A stretch of 64,000 nucleotides of DNA from Gracilariopsis chorda (GCA_003194525.1 NBIV01000083.1:124001-188000); one strand, 5' to 3'; positions 20,932 through 30,651 are shown, counted from the first letter of the stretch. Notes: generated by a model not told the origin, from the sequence alone. Translations and numbers: made by a program.

Positions 20932-21631
20932 CGACTACAGCCTGGAAGAACTTCTTGATATGCAAGGGGCGTGTAAATCGCAGACTGTCCCCAAAAGACA
21001 AAACTCTTTCCTCACATCCATCCCCCTTTTCGACAATGTCCAGCACGAGTAGTCCCCAATGACATTCATTAAGATCGATAGGTAAAAATATGCTACGGAT
21101 AGGACAATCTGCTTCAAACATTCTCTCCGTTAATGACCTCACAAGGCTTTGCACTTGTTCTTCGGAGGGTTCAATGAAATGTTTGTCCTTGCACATGTCC
21201 GCCATCCGGCAGAGTCTTATGCCCGTATCTGGATGGCAAATCACATGCCCTGCACTGGGCTCCAATTCCATGAGCCCTGCTCCAAGTAGCACGTTACAGA
21301 ACATTTCACGTGGCTTCGCGTAGGATATGAAGCACTTCACCTTGTCTTCTTGTCTCTCACCGCGACAAATCATTGAAAGATGAAAGGTGAGAATTCTTCT
21401 CCGTTTCTTTCCCATCGGCGTGGATGCATGAAGGCATATATTAGTATGCCTATCCACGTCGGAGTAGAATGTGCTGAGCCTGGATGCTATTTCGGCAGTG
21501 CGAGAGGGGATTCCGCGCTTTCTACACAAATGATAGTCGTCATCTTCGCTGTCAGACTCTACAAGATCAATATTTTCGACTTCAAGACCCGTCTTACTCA
21601 CAAGATCGACAGTTAAGATTCGTTTGTTCAT
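20852..21631 (-). CDS. Ulp1-like protease N-terminal part of the MULE protein
   Basis: The frame starts at the ATG at 21631, about 100 bp inside the right inverted repeat. It carries the first part of a Ulp1/C48 catalytic domain: H in NECHWGLLVLD (residue 191) and D in SFGDSL (residue 215), preceded by the PIRSIFLPIDL strand. The remaining Gln/Cys part continues in the frame of 16942-20931. The two frames overlap at 20852-20931 and are in register if the 7-base T run on the + strand (20879-20885) were one base shorter. Three explanations fit: a sequencing miscount, slippage on A7 during expression, or a real inactivating change. Function in the element is unknown; such domains resemble deSUMOylating proteases. 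Confidence 0.8.
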   Translation of the reverse strand: MNKRILTVDLVSKTGLEVENIDLVESDSEDDDYHLCRKRGIPSRTAEIASRLSTFYSDVDRHTNICLHASTPMGKKRRRILTFHLSMICRGERQEDKVKCFISYAKPREMFCNVLLGAGLMELEPSAGHVICHPDTGIRLCRMADMCKDKHFIEPSEEQVQSLVRSLTERMFEADCPIRSIFLPIDLNECHWGLLVLDIVEKGDGCEERVLSFGDSLRFTRPLHIKKFFQAVVDGCFPPKKGTRWKFERKKLHVRLLEV

Positions 21632-21734
21632 GGTAAAGCGATATATTAGAAGCGAATGGTATACGGGGTGTATTAAATCGGACCTGGAACGGTGGCGGAC
21701 GATTGTGGCCGCCGTCAAAGTCTTCCGGTGAAAC

Positions 21735-22077
21735 GAAAGGTCGGGGGAAGGGTGCAGGAGCCTGTTTGGCATTGGGGCCGTGAGCACTTGACCATTTTGA
21801 ATGGGAAATGGCGCCATTTTTGCTATGCAGTACACCGTGCAGAATGCAATGGGTAGGTGCTGAAAGGGCGATGAATGGTTGTCATTGCTGTGATTTATGC
21901 GCTTGTTGAGAGAGATACAATGATGATTTGAGGTTATCGGGCTCCTATTGGCCGGATTGCTGCACCTCAAAAAAGTCGAGGTTTTGAGCGCACTCTCCCC
22001 CAGATATTTTGGGGTTATCGGCCTGTGATTGGCTGTTTCTGCTACATATGCTACACGGCGTAGATTCACCAGACCCC
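21735..22077. repeat. MULE right terminal inverted repeat (343 bp)
   Basis: Inverse copy of 16373-16715. It lies directly upstream of the protease/transposase frames and so probably acts as their promoter. Confidence 0.95.
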
Positions 22078-22313
22078 GTAAAAAACAGGTGGCACGGACG
22101 GCAGATTGACGCCACGTGTATATGCGCCAGAGGTATCATCTGTGTTTGGCTGGGACTGCCAGAACTAGGATACGGCCAGATCACGTTCTCTGGAGAAGGC
22201 AAGACTTGCCGTTTTCGAGCACATGCCTCCTAGCAAGTCGTGAGCATTCCCGGTAAGACGTGAATCTCTGATAACGCAGTTCATATTCTCATAGCGTTTT
22301 TCCAGTGTGAGGT

Positions 22314-24826
22314 TACCTTTCACAAAAGGCTTGAATTGTACACTTTTCAAATGTTCTCAAGATATCTCAGAAACTATTTCATTTTGGCCTTTGAAATGTT
22401 GTGCAATCGCTCCGGCGTACTCCGTTCCTTAGACTGACCACTTCACGACCATCCACCCCTTTCTTGACCCCCTCTAGCCTCTGAACACCGCCCCCGATTG
22501 CCGCATCAACTTTACACCGGTTTCAAGGTTAAATATGGAATCTACTCAACACCCATAGCACCGCATACCAAGTCCGCCACAACTTCCGCAGCCGTCTGCA
22601 TAGCGTCCAACAAGCTCGCTTTCTCACCCGGCAACTTTCGAGCCCAAACCGATCGCCGCATCCGTCTAACGCTTCGCACTCCACTCTTAACAATACGTTC
22701 ACGAACTTTTAAAGAGTGCATAAGGGCTCTCTTTTCGGCACGTTCTGCTTGTCTTGCAACCTTTTGTGCTTGACTTTGCACTTTTTGAGCGTCCTTCTTT
22801 TCGCGTTCAATCGCCCTGCGCTGCACTTCAAGCTGAGTTTTCTTTTCCTTTTCAAGTTTATCAGCCTCTTTCTTTCGACGTTCTTCAAGCATCTGGGCTA
22901 CCGTTTTGTGTTCCGCCGGCGCTCCACAGTCTAACATGGCTAACTTTGGTTGTAAATGAATGTCTCCCAATACCTCTTTCTCGGTCTTAATCGGGGTTAT
23001 TGTATTCATTATGATGCTACTAGCTGTTTCTGCGCTTCGAAGAAGTTGGAAAAGTTTGTGGCATACCATCACATCGCTCGTTTCCGTTGCTAGAATGTGA
23101 CGAGCTTTGCTGCAAACTTCTGCATCTGTTCGTCTTTTTTGGACATGGCGAGTTCTGTCCGCAACGTTTTCAACCGAAGCGATCTTCACACTAACCTCTT
23201 CCGGATCCTCTCGTTTGTACCTTTTCGCAAAATTTGAGTTGAACGGAAACAGGCCTGTGTCTTCAAAAGAGGACTTGATGATTGGAGGGGAGATTGTCTG
23301 ATGTGCATAAACTGCACACGCAAGGTTGAATCGAGGTGTACGAGTCTCAGGAACTACTGAGCGTGCGAACTGATCTCTTAGGTATCGAAGCGACTCTTTG
23401 AATGTTTTGTTGATACGACGGTCGCACGGTTGGAGTATATGTGAGGTGTTTGCCGGCTTGATAACTGGGATACATCGGTTTTTCTCACATTCCATAACCC
23501 AGCGAATGCCCTTTCGCGACGAGTGGCCATCCATCGTTAGAAGGTAAGAACTCGACTCTGGAACATGCCTTCGAACAAAGTTGTTAACGTGTTTCATGAA
23601 ACCTTCTAGAATCTGACTATCCATCGAACCATTTTCTGTACACTTCACCACAGCATCCGCAGGCATCCAGTTCGGCCGCTGGAACTCGTTACAAACTGCA
23701 GCGCTCTTCTTGTAAATACCGGGAAGGGGTTCCATCCAGTGCTGCATTACTTTTTTTCCGGCAACGATATAGAATGGAGGGGCTTTCTTTCCGGATGCAG
23801 AGCACACAAGAACGGCGGTAATGTGTTTGTCTACACCTTGCATCTTTTGGGCGACCTTGCATCCGCCCTGTTTTGAAGACTTCGAGCCATAGGCTTTGGT
23901 TGCCTTGCCCCACGTTGCATCCACAGCCGTTTCATCCATGTTCCATATCCGAGATGGATCATCAAGGAGACCACGATTTTCTTCACCAATCTTACCAACC
24001 ACATCGAAGAAAGTCTGAATGTGTTCGTATGTCTCTCCTTTCAGCTTTGCATTATCCTTCGGATAATGGGTTTTGAACGTTAAATCTCTATGCCTGGCGC
24101 GAAAAGATCGAACAGCATCGTCTGATGGGACATTATTTTTCCATCCTGTTCTGCGGTCAGCCGCTACGCGAGCCATAACATACTTCAATGTGTCATTATC
24201 AACTGCGAATCCGCGATCTGCTGCCTCTTTCAACCTGTGAACAATCAAACTCTCTTCTTCGTGAGTTAAAACCGTTTGGGCTCCTTTGCGTGAATATGAA
24301 TTGTCAGTAAGCTGTTGGTTTAATCGGTCGTACGCTTTGCTCTCGATAAGGTGTTTGAGGTTATAAACTGTGCTTTTGCTGAGATGGGTGGCTGTGACGA
24401 TATCGCGGATTTTGTGTTTAGTGTTTTTGTCTTGGAGCATTACTACGGCGTTTTGTTTCATTCTGCGTTGATGCTCCGCTCTGACTCGACTTTTTTTGAA
24501 GTCGGTTGGCTTGTTTGCGCATGGACAGAGCCATCGCAAAGATTTGTGGAGGGAACAAGGTCTCGAGAGTGTGGAACAGTGACCTACGGGGAATGGAAAG
24601 AAGCTCATGTGCAATAAAGATGACGCCGTCCAGTACGTTTTTATTGGTATCGCGCGTCTACTGTTTGAAGGTTCCGCCTTTTTCATATCAAACTCTTTGT
24701 CTCATTGAGACAAATGTGATGAGATGATTAGATTTGAAATCGGAGCCAGTATGGCCAAGGTATGAGGTCTGGAAGGACAGTTTCCAACTTCGACCTTTTT
24801 CCAGAATTAGCCTTTTGTGAACGGTA
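22314..24826 (-). mobile_element. pogo-like Tc1/mariner superfamily DNA transposon
   Basis: The element runs from 22316 to 24824 (2509 bp). It is bounded by TA dinucleotides (22314-22315 and 24825-24826), the target site of this superfamily, and by 16-bp inverted repeats CC[T/G]TTCACAAAAGGCT (22316-22331 and 24809-24824) with one mismatch. A single open frame fills most of it. The pair of TA sites with matched inverted ends makes the boundaries convincing. It sits 229 bp from the MULE and ends about 105 bp before the start codon of the SDR gene. Confidence 0.8.
22542..24686 (-). CDS. pogo-like transposase (DDE_1 superfamily), intact
   Basis: A 714-aa uninterrupted frame. An HTH-psq-like DNA-binding segment (KHKIRDIVTATHLSKSTVYN) lies at about 91-110, and a CENP-B-like second HTH region follows at about 135-205. 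The DDE_1 catalytic core has D251 (IWNMDETAVD), D386 (LTMDGHSS) and D422 (HILQPCDRRINKTFK), a DD35D spacing. The C-terminal 150 residues form a charged Lys/Arg/Glu coiled coil, common in fungal and algal pogo/Fot-like proteins. No stop or frame break is seen, so it may be functional. The start could also be one of the internal Met codons (M27 or M76), since the first 60 residues look non-conserved. Confidence 0.9.
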   Translation of the reverse strand: MKKAEPSNSRRAIPIKTYWTASSLLHMSFFPFPVGHCSTLSRPCSLHKSLRWLCPCANKPTDFKKSRVRAEHQRRMKQNAVVMLQDKNTKHKIRDIVTATHLSKSTVYNLKHLIESKAYDRLNQQLTDNSYSRKGAQTVLTHEEESLIVHRLKEAADRGFAVDNDTLKYVMARVAADRRTGWKNNVPSDDAVRSFRARHRDLTFKTHYPKDNAKLKGETYEHIQTFFDVVGKIGEENRGLLDDPSRIWNMDETAVDATWGKATKAYGSKSSKQGGCKVAQKMQGVDKHITAVLVCSASGKKAPPFYIVAGKKVMQHWMEPLPGIYKKSAAVCNEFQRPNWMPADAVVKCTENGSMDSQILEGFMKHVNNFVRRHVPESSSYLLTMDGHSSRKGIRWVMECEKNRCIPVIKPANTSHILQPCDRRINKTFKESLRYLRDQFARSVVPETRTPRFNLACAVYAHQTISPPIIKSSFEDTGLFPFNSNFAKRYKREDPEEVSVKIASVENVADRTRHVQKRRTDAEVCSKARHILATETSDVMVCHKLFQLLRSAETASSIIMNTITPIKTEKEVLGDIHLQPKLAMLDCGAPAEHKTVAQMLEERRKKEADKLEKEKKTQLEVQRRAIEREKKDAQKVQSQAQKVARQAERAEKRALMHSLKVRERIVKSGVRSVRRMRRSVWARKLPGEKASLLDAMQTAAEVVADLVCGAMGVE

Positions 24827-24929
24827 CCGGAAGGAGCGCCAAGACAATACGCGTTAACGACCAAGTTGTGCTACGCCTCTGGACGAGAATCGCGTCTCCA
24901 ATCTGCGAAGAAACTGCATTCGCGACGTC

Positions 24930-26096
24930 ATGAATTCCTCGACGTCAAACTCTCATGCTGTTCAGCGCATCGTTATCACTGGCGGAACTGGTTACATTGG
25001 ATATGCTCTTCTTCACAAGATACGTGAGCTGTTCATGGACTCGTTGTCTCCAGTTGCGATTGTGCGAGCCTCATCTGATATTACACGACTACAGAGGTTG
25101 CTCGACTATCCTTCTGAACACGATCCCGTTATCATTTGCGATCTTCAAGATGTAGAATCCCTGGTGAGAGGGGTTAAAGACGCTGACATAGTCGTTCACC
25201 TGGCAGCTGAGATGGACTTCTTCCCAAAGAATAAGGAAAACTTGCTGTCTGTCAATGTAGACGGTACTAGAAACCTTCTCGAAGCATGCGCCTGTGAAGC
25301 AGAGTCATCGAAACGAAATATACGTTTTGTATACGTGTCTTCGACGGAGGCTATTGGAACAACTGATGGTGTATCAAAGGCTGACGAATCTCATGCACTG
25401 AACCCAGATTCATACTACGGCTACACAAAAGTTTTGGCAGAAAGTGTGGTTGAAGAGTACCGTCAAAGGTTGGATACGGTAATCGTTCGTCCAACAGGCG
25501 TGTTTGGACCCGATGAACGCTTCTTCTTTTTGGAACTGATGCAGATGGTCGCCAAGGGCTTCACTGTCGTGCTGCCGTCTCCCATGACTGGACGCACGTG
25601 CTTGACTCACATTGATGACATCGTCAACGGTATTCTAGCTTGCGCTACCCATCCAAAAGCTCCTGGGAACACGTACAACCTGTGCACTGATGAGGCGGTG
25701 TCAGGCAAGGCGCTTGTTCAAACGGTGGCAGATGTTCTGCAATGCCCTCGGCCTATATTCTCACTACCGCCTTCAGTTGGTGGAGTATTGATACGTCTAG
25801 TTGCACCCATCATGAATATGGGCAAGCGTCGCGTGTTCATGTATCATCCGAAGACTGTGTCCGACTCAATGGCTTACCGAGAGTATTCAAACGCAAAGAT
25901 ACGTCGAGAACTCGGCTTTAAGCCCAAGTACACCATGCTCGAAGGCGTTGAGGAAACATGCAAGTACGAGCTTGAAGTGGGGACTATTAAGAGATCAACA
26001 ATACCACCGGCCATAAAACGATGTATCGACCTTGCTGCGGTGGTATTGTTCGCTATCAGTCAAACGATGGGTCGTCGTCATCGACATGCAGACTAA
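24930..26096 (+). CDS. Extended SDR: NAD-dependent epimerase / 3-beta-HSD-like
   Basis: A 388-aa protein with a Rossmann fold at the N-terminus: TGGTGYIG (about 18-25) for dinucleotide binding, DIVVHLAAE at about 87-95, a catalytic Ser in YVSSTEAIG (about 136-144) and YGYTK as the YxxxK pair (about 167-171), followed by RPTGVFGPDE. This is the extended short-chain dehydrogenase layout shared by NDP-sugar epimerases, dihydroflavonol reductases and sterol/3-beta-hydroxysteroid dehydrogenases. A hydrophobic stretch near the C-terminus (LAAVVLFAIS) may anchor it to a membrane, as in sterol C4-decarboxylases. Substrate is not determined. A pogo-like element ends about 105 bp upstream, inside the likely promoter. 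Confidence 0.82.
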   Translation: MNSSTSNSHAVQRIVITGGTGYIGYALLHKIRELFMDSLSPVAIVRASSDITRLQRLLDYPSEHDPVIICDLQDVESLVRGVKDADIVVHLAAEMDFFPKNKENLLSVNVDGTRNLLEACACEAESSKRNIRFVYVSSTEAIGTTDGVSKADESHALNPDSYYGYTKVLAESVVEEYRQRLDTVIVRPTGVFGPDERFFFLELMQMVAKGFTVVLPSPMTGRTCLTHIDDIVNGILACATHPKAPGNTYNLCTDEAVSGKALVQTVADVLQCPRPIFSLPPSVGGVLIRLVAPIMNMGKRRVFMYHPKTVSDSMAYREYSNAKIRRELGFKPKYTMLEGVEETCKYELEVGTIKRSTIPPAIKRCIDLAAVVLFAISQTMGRRHRHAD

Positions 26097-26199
26097 CCTA
26101 AGAAGCCCTTGGAGCGCTTTAGTTTCATAGAAACACAAAGGCAAACTCTACTTCTATTCTAAGACTTGACTCAAAGAGATTTACACAAGAACGCAATGA

Positions 26200-27276
26200 T
26201 CAACTTCTTTGCTTCTTGGTCTTGTTAGGATTTGAGTCAGGGACATTCCATCTGTGAGTTCTCACTATGCGCCGGTGGTCGTTAAGGGCGCCCTCGTATG
26301 TGTAAGACTTAACGTGGGATTGGTGACTGCGGAATGCGCGGGCCCTGCCTTGGATAAGCAGGGCGCGAATCTGGATGCAAACTAAATCAAGACTGTAAAC
26401 AGGCGCCCAGCCTGACGTAGTTAAAAGCTCCATGCATATTCCACCGTGGGGACCGACGTGACCTCCGAAGATGTATGGGGAGACGACGCGGATAAATGGT
26501 GGGGCATTTGGATACCCTGACGGAAAGCGCAATTCCAGCTCAACACCTTGGCATTCGGGAATGTTCTTTATGTCGTCGACAAGGTCGCAACCTGAGATGT
26601 TGTCAAAGTACAGCATGACAGTCCATTGATAAAGATCATCGGCTGTAGGTTGAGCTGTGAAGCCATCTCGGCGAGTATCCATAGCTTGCAAAATAGAAAT
26701 CTGTTTCATGAGAGTGGTTGTAGCAAGTCTGGACGGGGCAAACACTGGATCCTTGATGGGTATGGGAGGGGGACGCTTTCTCTTTGCGACATTAGCGTTG
26801 TTGTCAGAAGTTAGTTGATCAGGAATTGAGGCGTGTACAGCTTGTGACGGGGGACGTGGCTTTGGCTTATATTTTCTGGCGGTTGCAGCGATGCCGACGA
26901 TATTGTCGTATACACGACCAGCGTTAAAGAGAACTTGGTGAACGACTTGAGCTGGGGTCAGATGTCTGGCACTTTCGCTGAAATCAGAAAATAGGAAGGT
27001 GTTAATGTCAATCAAGAAGCCGTCTGGTAAGCCCAAGTCATCCTCGATCATGGCGGTGAGAGGCTCTGCGTCGTCATTCGGAGAGGTAGCATTGGAACCG
27101 GATAAAAGAAGATAAAAACGACCGCCGTCTGGAAACTCGAACGAAGCGCGTGCTGTGAACACAGCACCTTTGCCGTCGTAAGCAACGACTGGCGGTTTCG
27201 AGGCGCAAGGCGAAACCGAAATGATGTCGTCGCAAGCTTTCCAGGAGCGAAGTGCTTCTAACGCCTGTTGGTCCAT
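26200..27276 (-). CDS. UBE2Q: UBE2Q-type ubiquitin-conjugating enzyme E2
   Basis: Counted from the ATG at 27276 the protein has 358 aa, with an E2 fold at about 212-319. The strand motif FPSGYPNAPPFIRVVSP is followed by GPHGGICMELLTTSGW, where C281 is the catalytic cysteine; ICMELLT..GW is characteristic of the UBE2Q branch rather than canonical HPN-type E2s. The end (about 330-350) keeps the YTYEGALNDHRRIVRTH helix of that branch. The N-terminal about 200 residues are variable, as in other UBE2Q proteins. The frame stays open 41 codons upstream to a non-ATG codon, with a hydrophobic segment and splice-like signals, so a first exon upstream is possible. The gene is convergent with the SDR gene. 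Confidence 0.82.
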   Translation of the reverse strand: MDQQALEALRSWKACDDIISVSPCASKPPVVAYDGKGAVFTARASFEFPDGGRFYLLLSGSNATSPNDDAEPLTAMIEDDLGLPDGFLIDINTFLFSDFSESARHLTPAQVVHQVLFNAGRVYDNIVGIAATARKYKPKPRPPSQAVHASIPDQLTSDNNANVAKRKRPPPIPIKDPVFAPSRLATTTLMKQISILQAMDTRRDGFTAQPTADDLYQWTVMLYFDNISGCDLVDDIKNIPECQGVELELRFPSGYPNAPPFIRVVSPYIFGGHVGPHGGICMELLTTSGWAPVYSLDLVCIQIRALLIQGRARAFRSHQSHVKSYTYEGALNDHRRIVRTHRWNVPDSNPNKTKKQRS

Positions 27277-27480
27277 GTCAGAAGTGCAGTCGTTGGGAAT
27301 ACGCAAGAGCGCTGGCAAGCAAGCGCTGGGAAACAAGAGCTGGACAAGAAGCGCAGAGACTAGGATAGGATACCTGTGGGGAGGACTGCGAATGCACAAT
27401 AGTAGTTGAAGTGCTAACTCTCAACCTTGTTACACGTCGCAGCAACAGCAGAAACGTTCTTTTTGCAGGGTGATCAGCGA

Positions 27481-27681
27481 ATGAGAATAAACTATGATAC
27501 CAAATGCATGCCCCGTGGCACCCTGACTGTACCAAAGGTAAGGGTTACCGAAGGTAAATTAAGGCCAAAGGGGTATCTCTCACGATATCTGCAGAATCCG
27601 CAGTGGGATAACCAAGTCATCTACGGTGCCCTTGGTGCCCTTTGTACCTTTGTTATCTGGATGCTTCATGGGAAATTTTGA
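27481..27681 (+). CDS. Candidate small single-pass membrane protein, 66 aa
   Basis: A short frame in the gap between UBE2Q and eL34. It has an ATG at 27481 (or 27508), a basic N-terminal half, then RYLQNPQWDNQ, a hydrophobic helix GALGALCTFVIWML and a short basic end. The size and layout resemble small subunits of mitochondrial membrane complexes, but I cannot match it to a family. GT-rich sites near 27538 leave room for an intron, although the frame reads through without one. Confidence 0.4.
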   Translation: MRINYDTKCMPRGTLTVPKVRVTEGKLRPKGYLSRYLQNPQWDNQVIYGALGALCTFVIWMLHGKF

Positions 27682-27864
27682 AAGTCTTCCCATAGACCCT
27701 TGTCCACGTTGCCACGTGTAACGAACCTGCAATCCCGCCGTCGGCCCTTCTCAGCAGCCATTGCGATTGCGGCCATTGGAGACAACACCCTACCAAGAAC
27801 TTCCTCCGAGCGGCGACCGCCGAAGCGAAATTCGTGCTAGCTCGAACAACACAAAACAACTACC

Positions 27865-28571
27865 ATGCCGGACGCGCGAGTAACTCTGCGGAAAAGCAGT
27901 CCGTACAGGACCCGAAGCAACAAGTTCAGGAAGTAAGTTGCTTTCCACTTGGGATGCTCCCCCAACAAGCCACACTGCGCAAGCGATCACTAACTTCAGA
28001 TCCCCGCCCCGATCCGCAGATTGCGCACTCCAGGAGGGAAGCTTACGATCCAGTACGTCAGGAAGCTCCCTAGCGTTCCGAAATGTGGGGACACTGGACG
28101 ACCTCTCTTCGGCGTTGCCGTCGCCCGTCCGAAAGAACTTCAGCGCATGTCTAAGCGAAGAAAGTCCGTCTCGAGAAGCTACGGAGGTGTGTTGTCTGCG
28201 TACGCAGTTCGTAACAGGTACGTCATCACTTTTCCACCGTATCTGCGCAAATGAAGATATGCGTTAGCCTGCAAGGCTCGGATTCCCTTTTTTGATGGGG
28301 CAGCCCTATGAGTATAATACCGCCTTTCGGATGTTTCTCATGTCCATGTACTTGCGCCCAGCTTGTTCCGTTTCAGCAACTAATCCGTTTGTTTGCGTCT
28401 TGTATCCGCAGGATCATCAGAGCCTTCCTCCTTGAGGAGCAGAAGATTGTCAAGAAGGTTATCAAGCAACAGAAAGCCCAAAAGGCGAAGCAAGCTGCTA
28501 CCGACGCCGCTGCTGCCGCTGCTTCCTCTAAAAAGAAGAAGGGCTCTTCCAAGTCTAAAGGCAAGAAGTAA
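27865..28571 (+). CDS. RPL34: 60S ribosomal protein eL34, three exons
   Basis: Exons 27865-27932, 28020-28217 and 28412-28571 give 141 aa. Donors are GTAAGT and GTACGT, acceptors CGCAG and CGCAG, and introns are 87 and 194 nt. The product keeps eL34 signatures: YRTRSNK near residue 14, RTPGG at about 25, ARPKEL..MSKRRKSVSRSYGG in the middle, and AVRNRIIRAFLLEEQKIVKK at about 85-104, followed by an Ala/Lys-rich tail. eL34 is a component of the large cytosolic subunit. Only the second of two close AG acceptors before exon 2 (ending at 28019) keeps the frame. Exon 1 encodes only the first 22 residues, a typical position for an intron in a ribosomal-protein gene. Confidence 0.93.
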
Positions 28572-29040
28572 ATCTGCGTATCACTTTTTGCGGTAAACAC
28601 ATTCTCGCTTTCTTAGCCTTAGCATGCATCATCATCTCACCGAGCTGCGCTTACTACTGTTGTCCTACATCGACTGTGTTTCGTAAGCTCTCATTTATCA
28701 TGAACGCTCGCGACAAGTGCCCACAAGAACTCATCTATAACGCCGCATTTGCTTCGATTCTCTTGACTCATCTAAGCACGGCGAGTTCAGTAACAGCATG
28801 ACAGGCTCTCTGACAGGCACACATGTTTATCACCTTGAAAGCCTAACGCCAGCTTTGCTATTATGTCACAGCACCTGGTGCTTCCTCAATACATTGCCTG
28901 ATCCCAATTACTGTCATGTGGCAGCATTTTCAGGGCCTTGCTCCTCGTTGAAGATTTGTGCGTCGTTCTGTCGCCAATGCGTCTAACATAGTTGTGCTCA
29001 TTGATGATCCGGTCTCAAAACCTATGGGCGTGAAGCGTGA
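28572..29040. other. Intergenic region, nothing recognised
   Basis: About 470 bp between the convergent eL34 and carrier genes. No open frame with support; it should hold both 3' ends. Confidence 0.5.
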
Positions 29041-30074
29041 TCAGCGTGCATCCTTACGTTGAAGATAAGTTTTAACTTCATCTCCTCCAAAAACCATCAC
29101 TGTTGTGAGGTACGCCGATAGCCCAACTCGCGGGGTTACCCCTCTATAGAAACCTCTCAGGCCGCTGGTCTCATATATATGTCGAACTGCTCCTCCAATA
29201 GTGTTGTTTGATGCGACCGAATCTGCCCTCTGCATTTCAACCCGAACAACTTCAAACGGCTGATTCCAACATGCCAGAGCACCACCAATTATACTGGATA
29301 GTATGCGTTGTGGCTTCGATAACTTTCGCTCTTTGTCTTTGCCCTTGATGGCAGATTCAACGAGACGGGAAAGCCCGAATCGGGAGCCCCAGTTCGTGGC
29401 CTGTCGTAAGGCAACAGCGTTAACACCTTTGTACATACCACGAATACCGTCTCTCTGTAGGATTTCCGCTGCAACTTGCAAAGTACCTTTCTGGCCTCCT
29501 GGGCCCGTTTTAGACCTGGTTACTTCGACTGTCTTCATGAAACAACAGATACCCATGGTTGAGTAGGCTTGACAAATTCCACCGCCAACACCACCGAAGG
29601 CGCTCGATAGCAATGGGCCGCATCCTGCTGCGTTAGACAACTTCTTAATTTCGTGCTGGGAGAACAGCAGTACTCCCCCTTCGTTAGAGCCTCGATCCAC
29701 GCCCACGGGACAAGTCCCTGCCAAAAACTTGAGAGCCCGCGAACGGCATAAAGACGCCTGCAAGCATCCATCAAACCGTCATTTCTATGGGCGGCCATCA
29801 TGACCTTCATATTCTCGAATGGTTGCCCCAATGTAGTAACTTCAAACCATTGCAATCCAGCACCAATTGCAACCTGTATTCAATTTGTGACATGTCAGCT
29901 CCTGGTTTCCTCTAAAGAGTCATATGATTGTTTGTACGCAGTTCAGATGGGTGAATAGCTTACATTTCGAATGTCAACACCTCCTTTGGCAACAGCAATT
30001 GGCGACGCGGCAACTTCGCCTCCGCCTGCAGGTTTTAATGATCCATGTCCAGTCTTAACTTGATTAACAGGCAT
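29041..30074 (-). CDS. YHM2: Mitochondrial carrier, Yhm2-like (citrate/oxoglutarate), with one frame break
   Basis: Exon 1 is 29964-30074 and exon 2 is 29041-29873, split by a 90-nt intron (GTAAGC...CAG). The product matches yeast Yhm2 closely: EVTTLGQP start of repeat 1, WQGLVPWAWIEALTKG, QAYSTMGICCFMKTVEVTR, KGVNAVALRQATNWGSRFGLSR, WNQPFEVVRVEMQ and YRGVTPRVGL. Yhm2 exchanges citrate and 2-oxoglutarate across the inner mitochondrial membrane and supplies cytosolic reducing power. The frame shifts by one base at a C5 run (29675-29679, + strand); with one extra base the reading is continuous and gives about 314 aa, the family length. The start is the ATG at 30074. The strong conservation on both sides argues for a sequencing miscount. 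Confidence 0.88.
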
Positions 30075-30651
30075 TGCTGAAATATGGTTCGTTCTAGTAG
30101 TATGAATGCTAGCACCTACAATTGCCTTCTCTCCAAACACAACAGCCTCAGGAAGTACTAATCAAGATGTTGAAATCGGTTAGCCTTACGAAGTCTTTTC
30201 GCGATCGGCTGGCTTAGATCTACATACAACGCCTGGTACCGTTGTTCCAAGGTACGTAAACATTTTTACGTAATCCTGTTCCCTAATTAAAAAGAATTTT
30301 CTGCAGGTTCTACTCCGCTGTGACTTTATCCGTGTGCTATTGTGGAACCTGTTGTGTACCTTTGTACCTGTACTCCGTGTTATTGCTTGGAAGAGAATTT
30401 ATTTATCGCTTCGGAAACCAATTTGAGAGATACATATTCCCGCTCAGGACAACATTTTTCGAATGTATTTTGGCCCGAGCTCTAAGTGCATTGCCGCATT
30501 TCTAATGAACAAAACCGATTTAAACATGCTGCGATCCGTGTTGACGTCCTGAACTACCAGTGCACGGCCGTAGTTTGAAACAAAACATCTGACGGACGCA
30601 ACAGGTCTTGAGATAACCAATTTTTGAAGTTTACTTCTTTTGTAAGGCAGT
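30075..30651. other. Intergenic region upstream of the carrier gene
   Basis: No supported coding sequence. It presumably contains the promoter of the carrier gene and the 3' end of the small gene at 30652-30934. Confidence 0.4.

Larger units (their letters stand above)
16364..22086 (-). mobile_element. Mutator-like DNA transposon (MULE) with Ulp1-type protease
   Basis: The element runs from 16373 to 22077 (5705 bp) and is flanked by a perfect 9-bp target duplication GTAAAAAAC at 16364-16372 and 22078-22086, the size typical of the Mutator superfamily. It has terminal inverted repeats of about 343 bp (16373-16715 and 21735-22077) starting GGGGTCTGGTGAATC, with only about three differences seen by eye, so the insertion is young. 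Between them, on the minus strand, lie a Ulp1-like cysteine-protease segment and a MULE transposase, in two frames separated by one base in a 7-base A run. MULEs that carry Ulp1-like domains are known in plants (Kaonashi/KI-MULEs); here protease and transposase appear to form one polyprotein. Confidence 0.93.
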
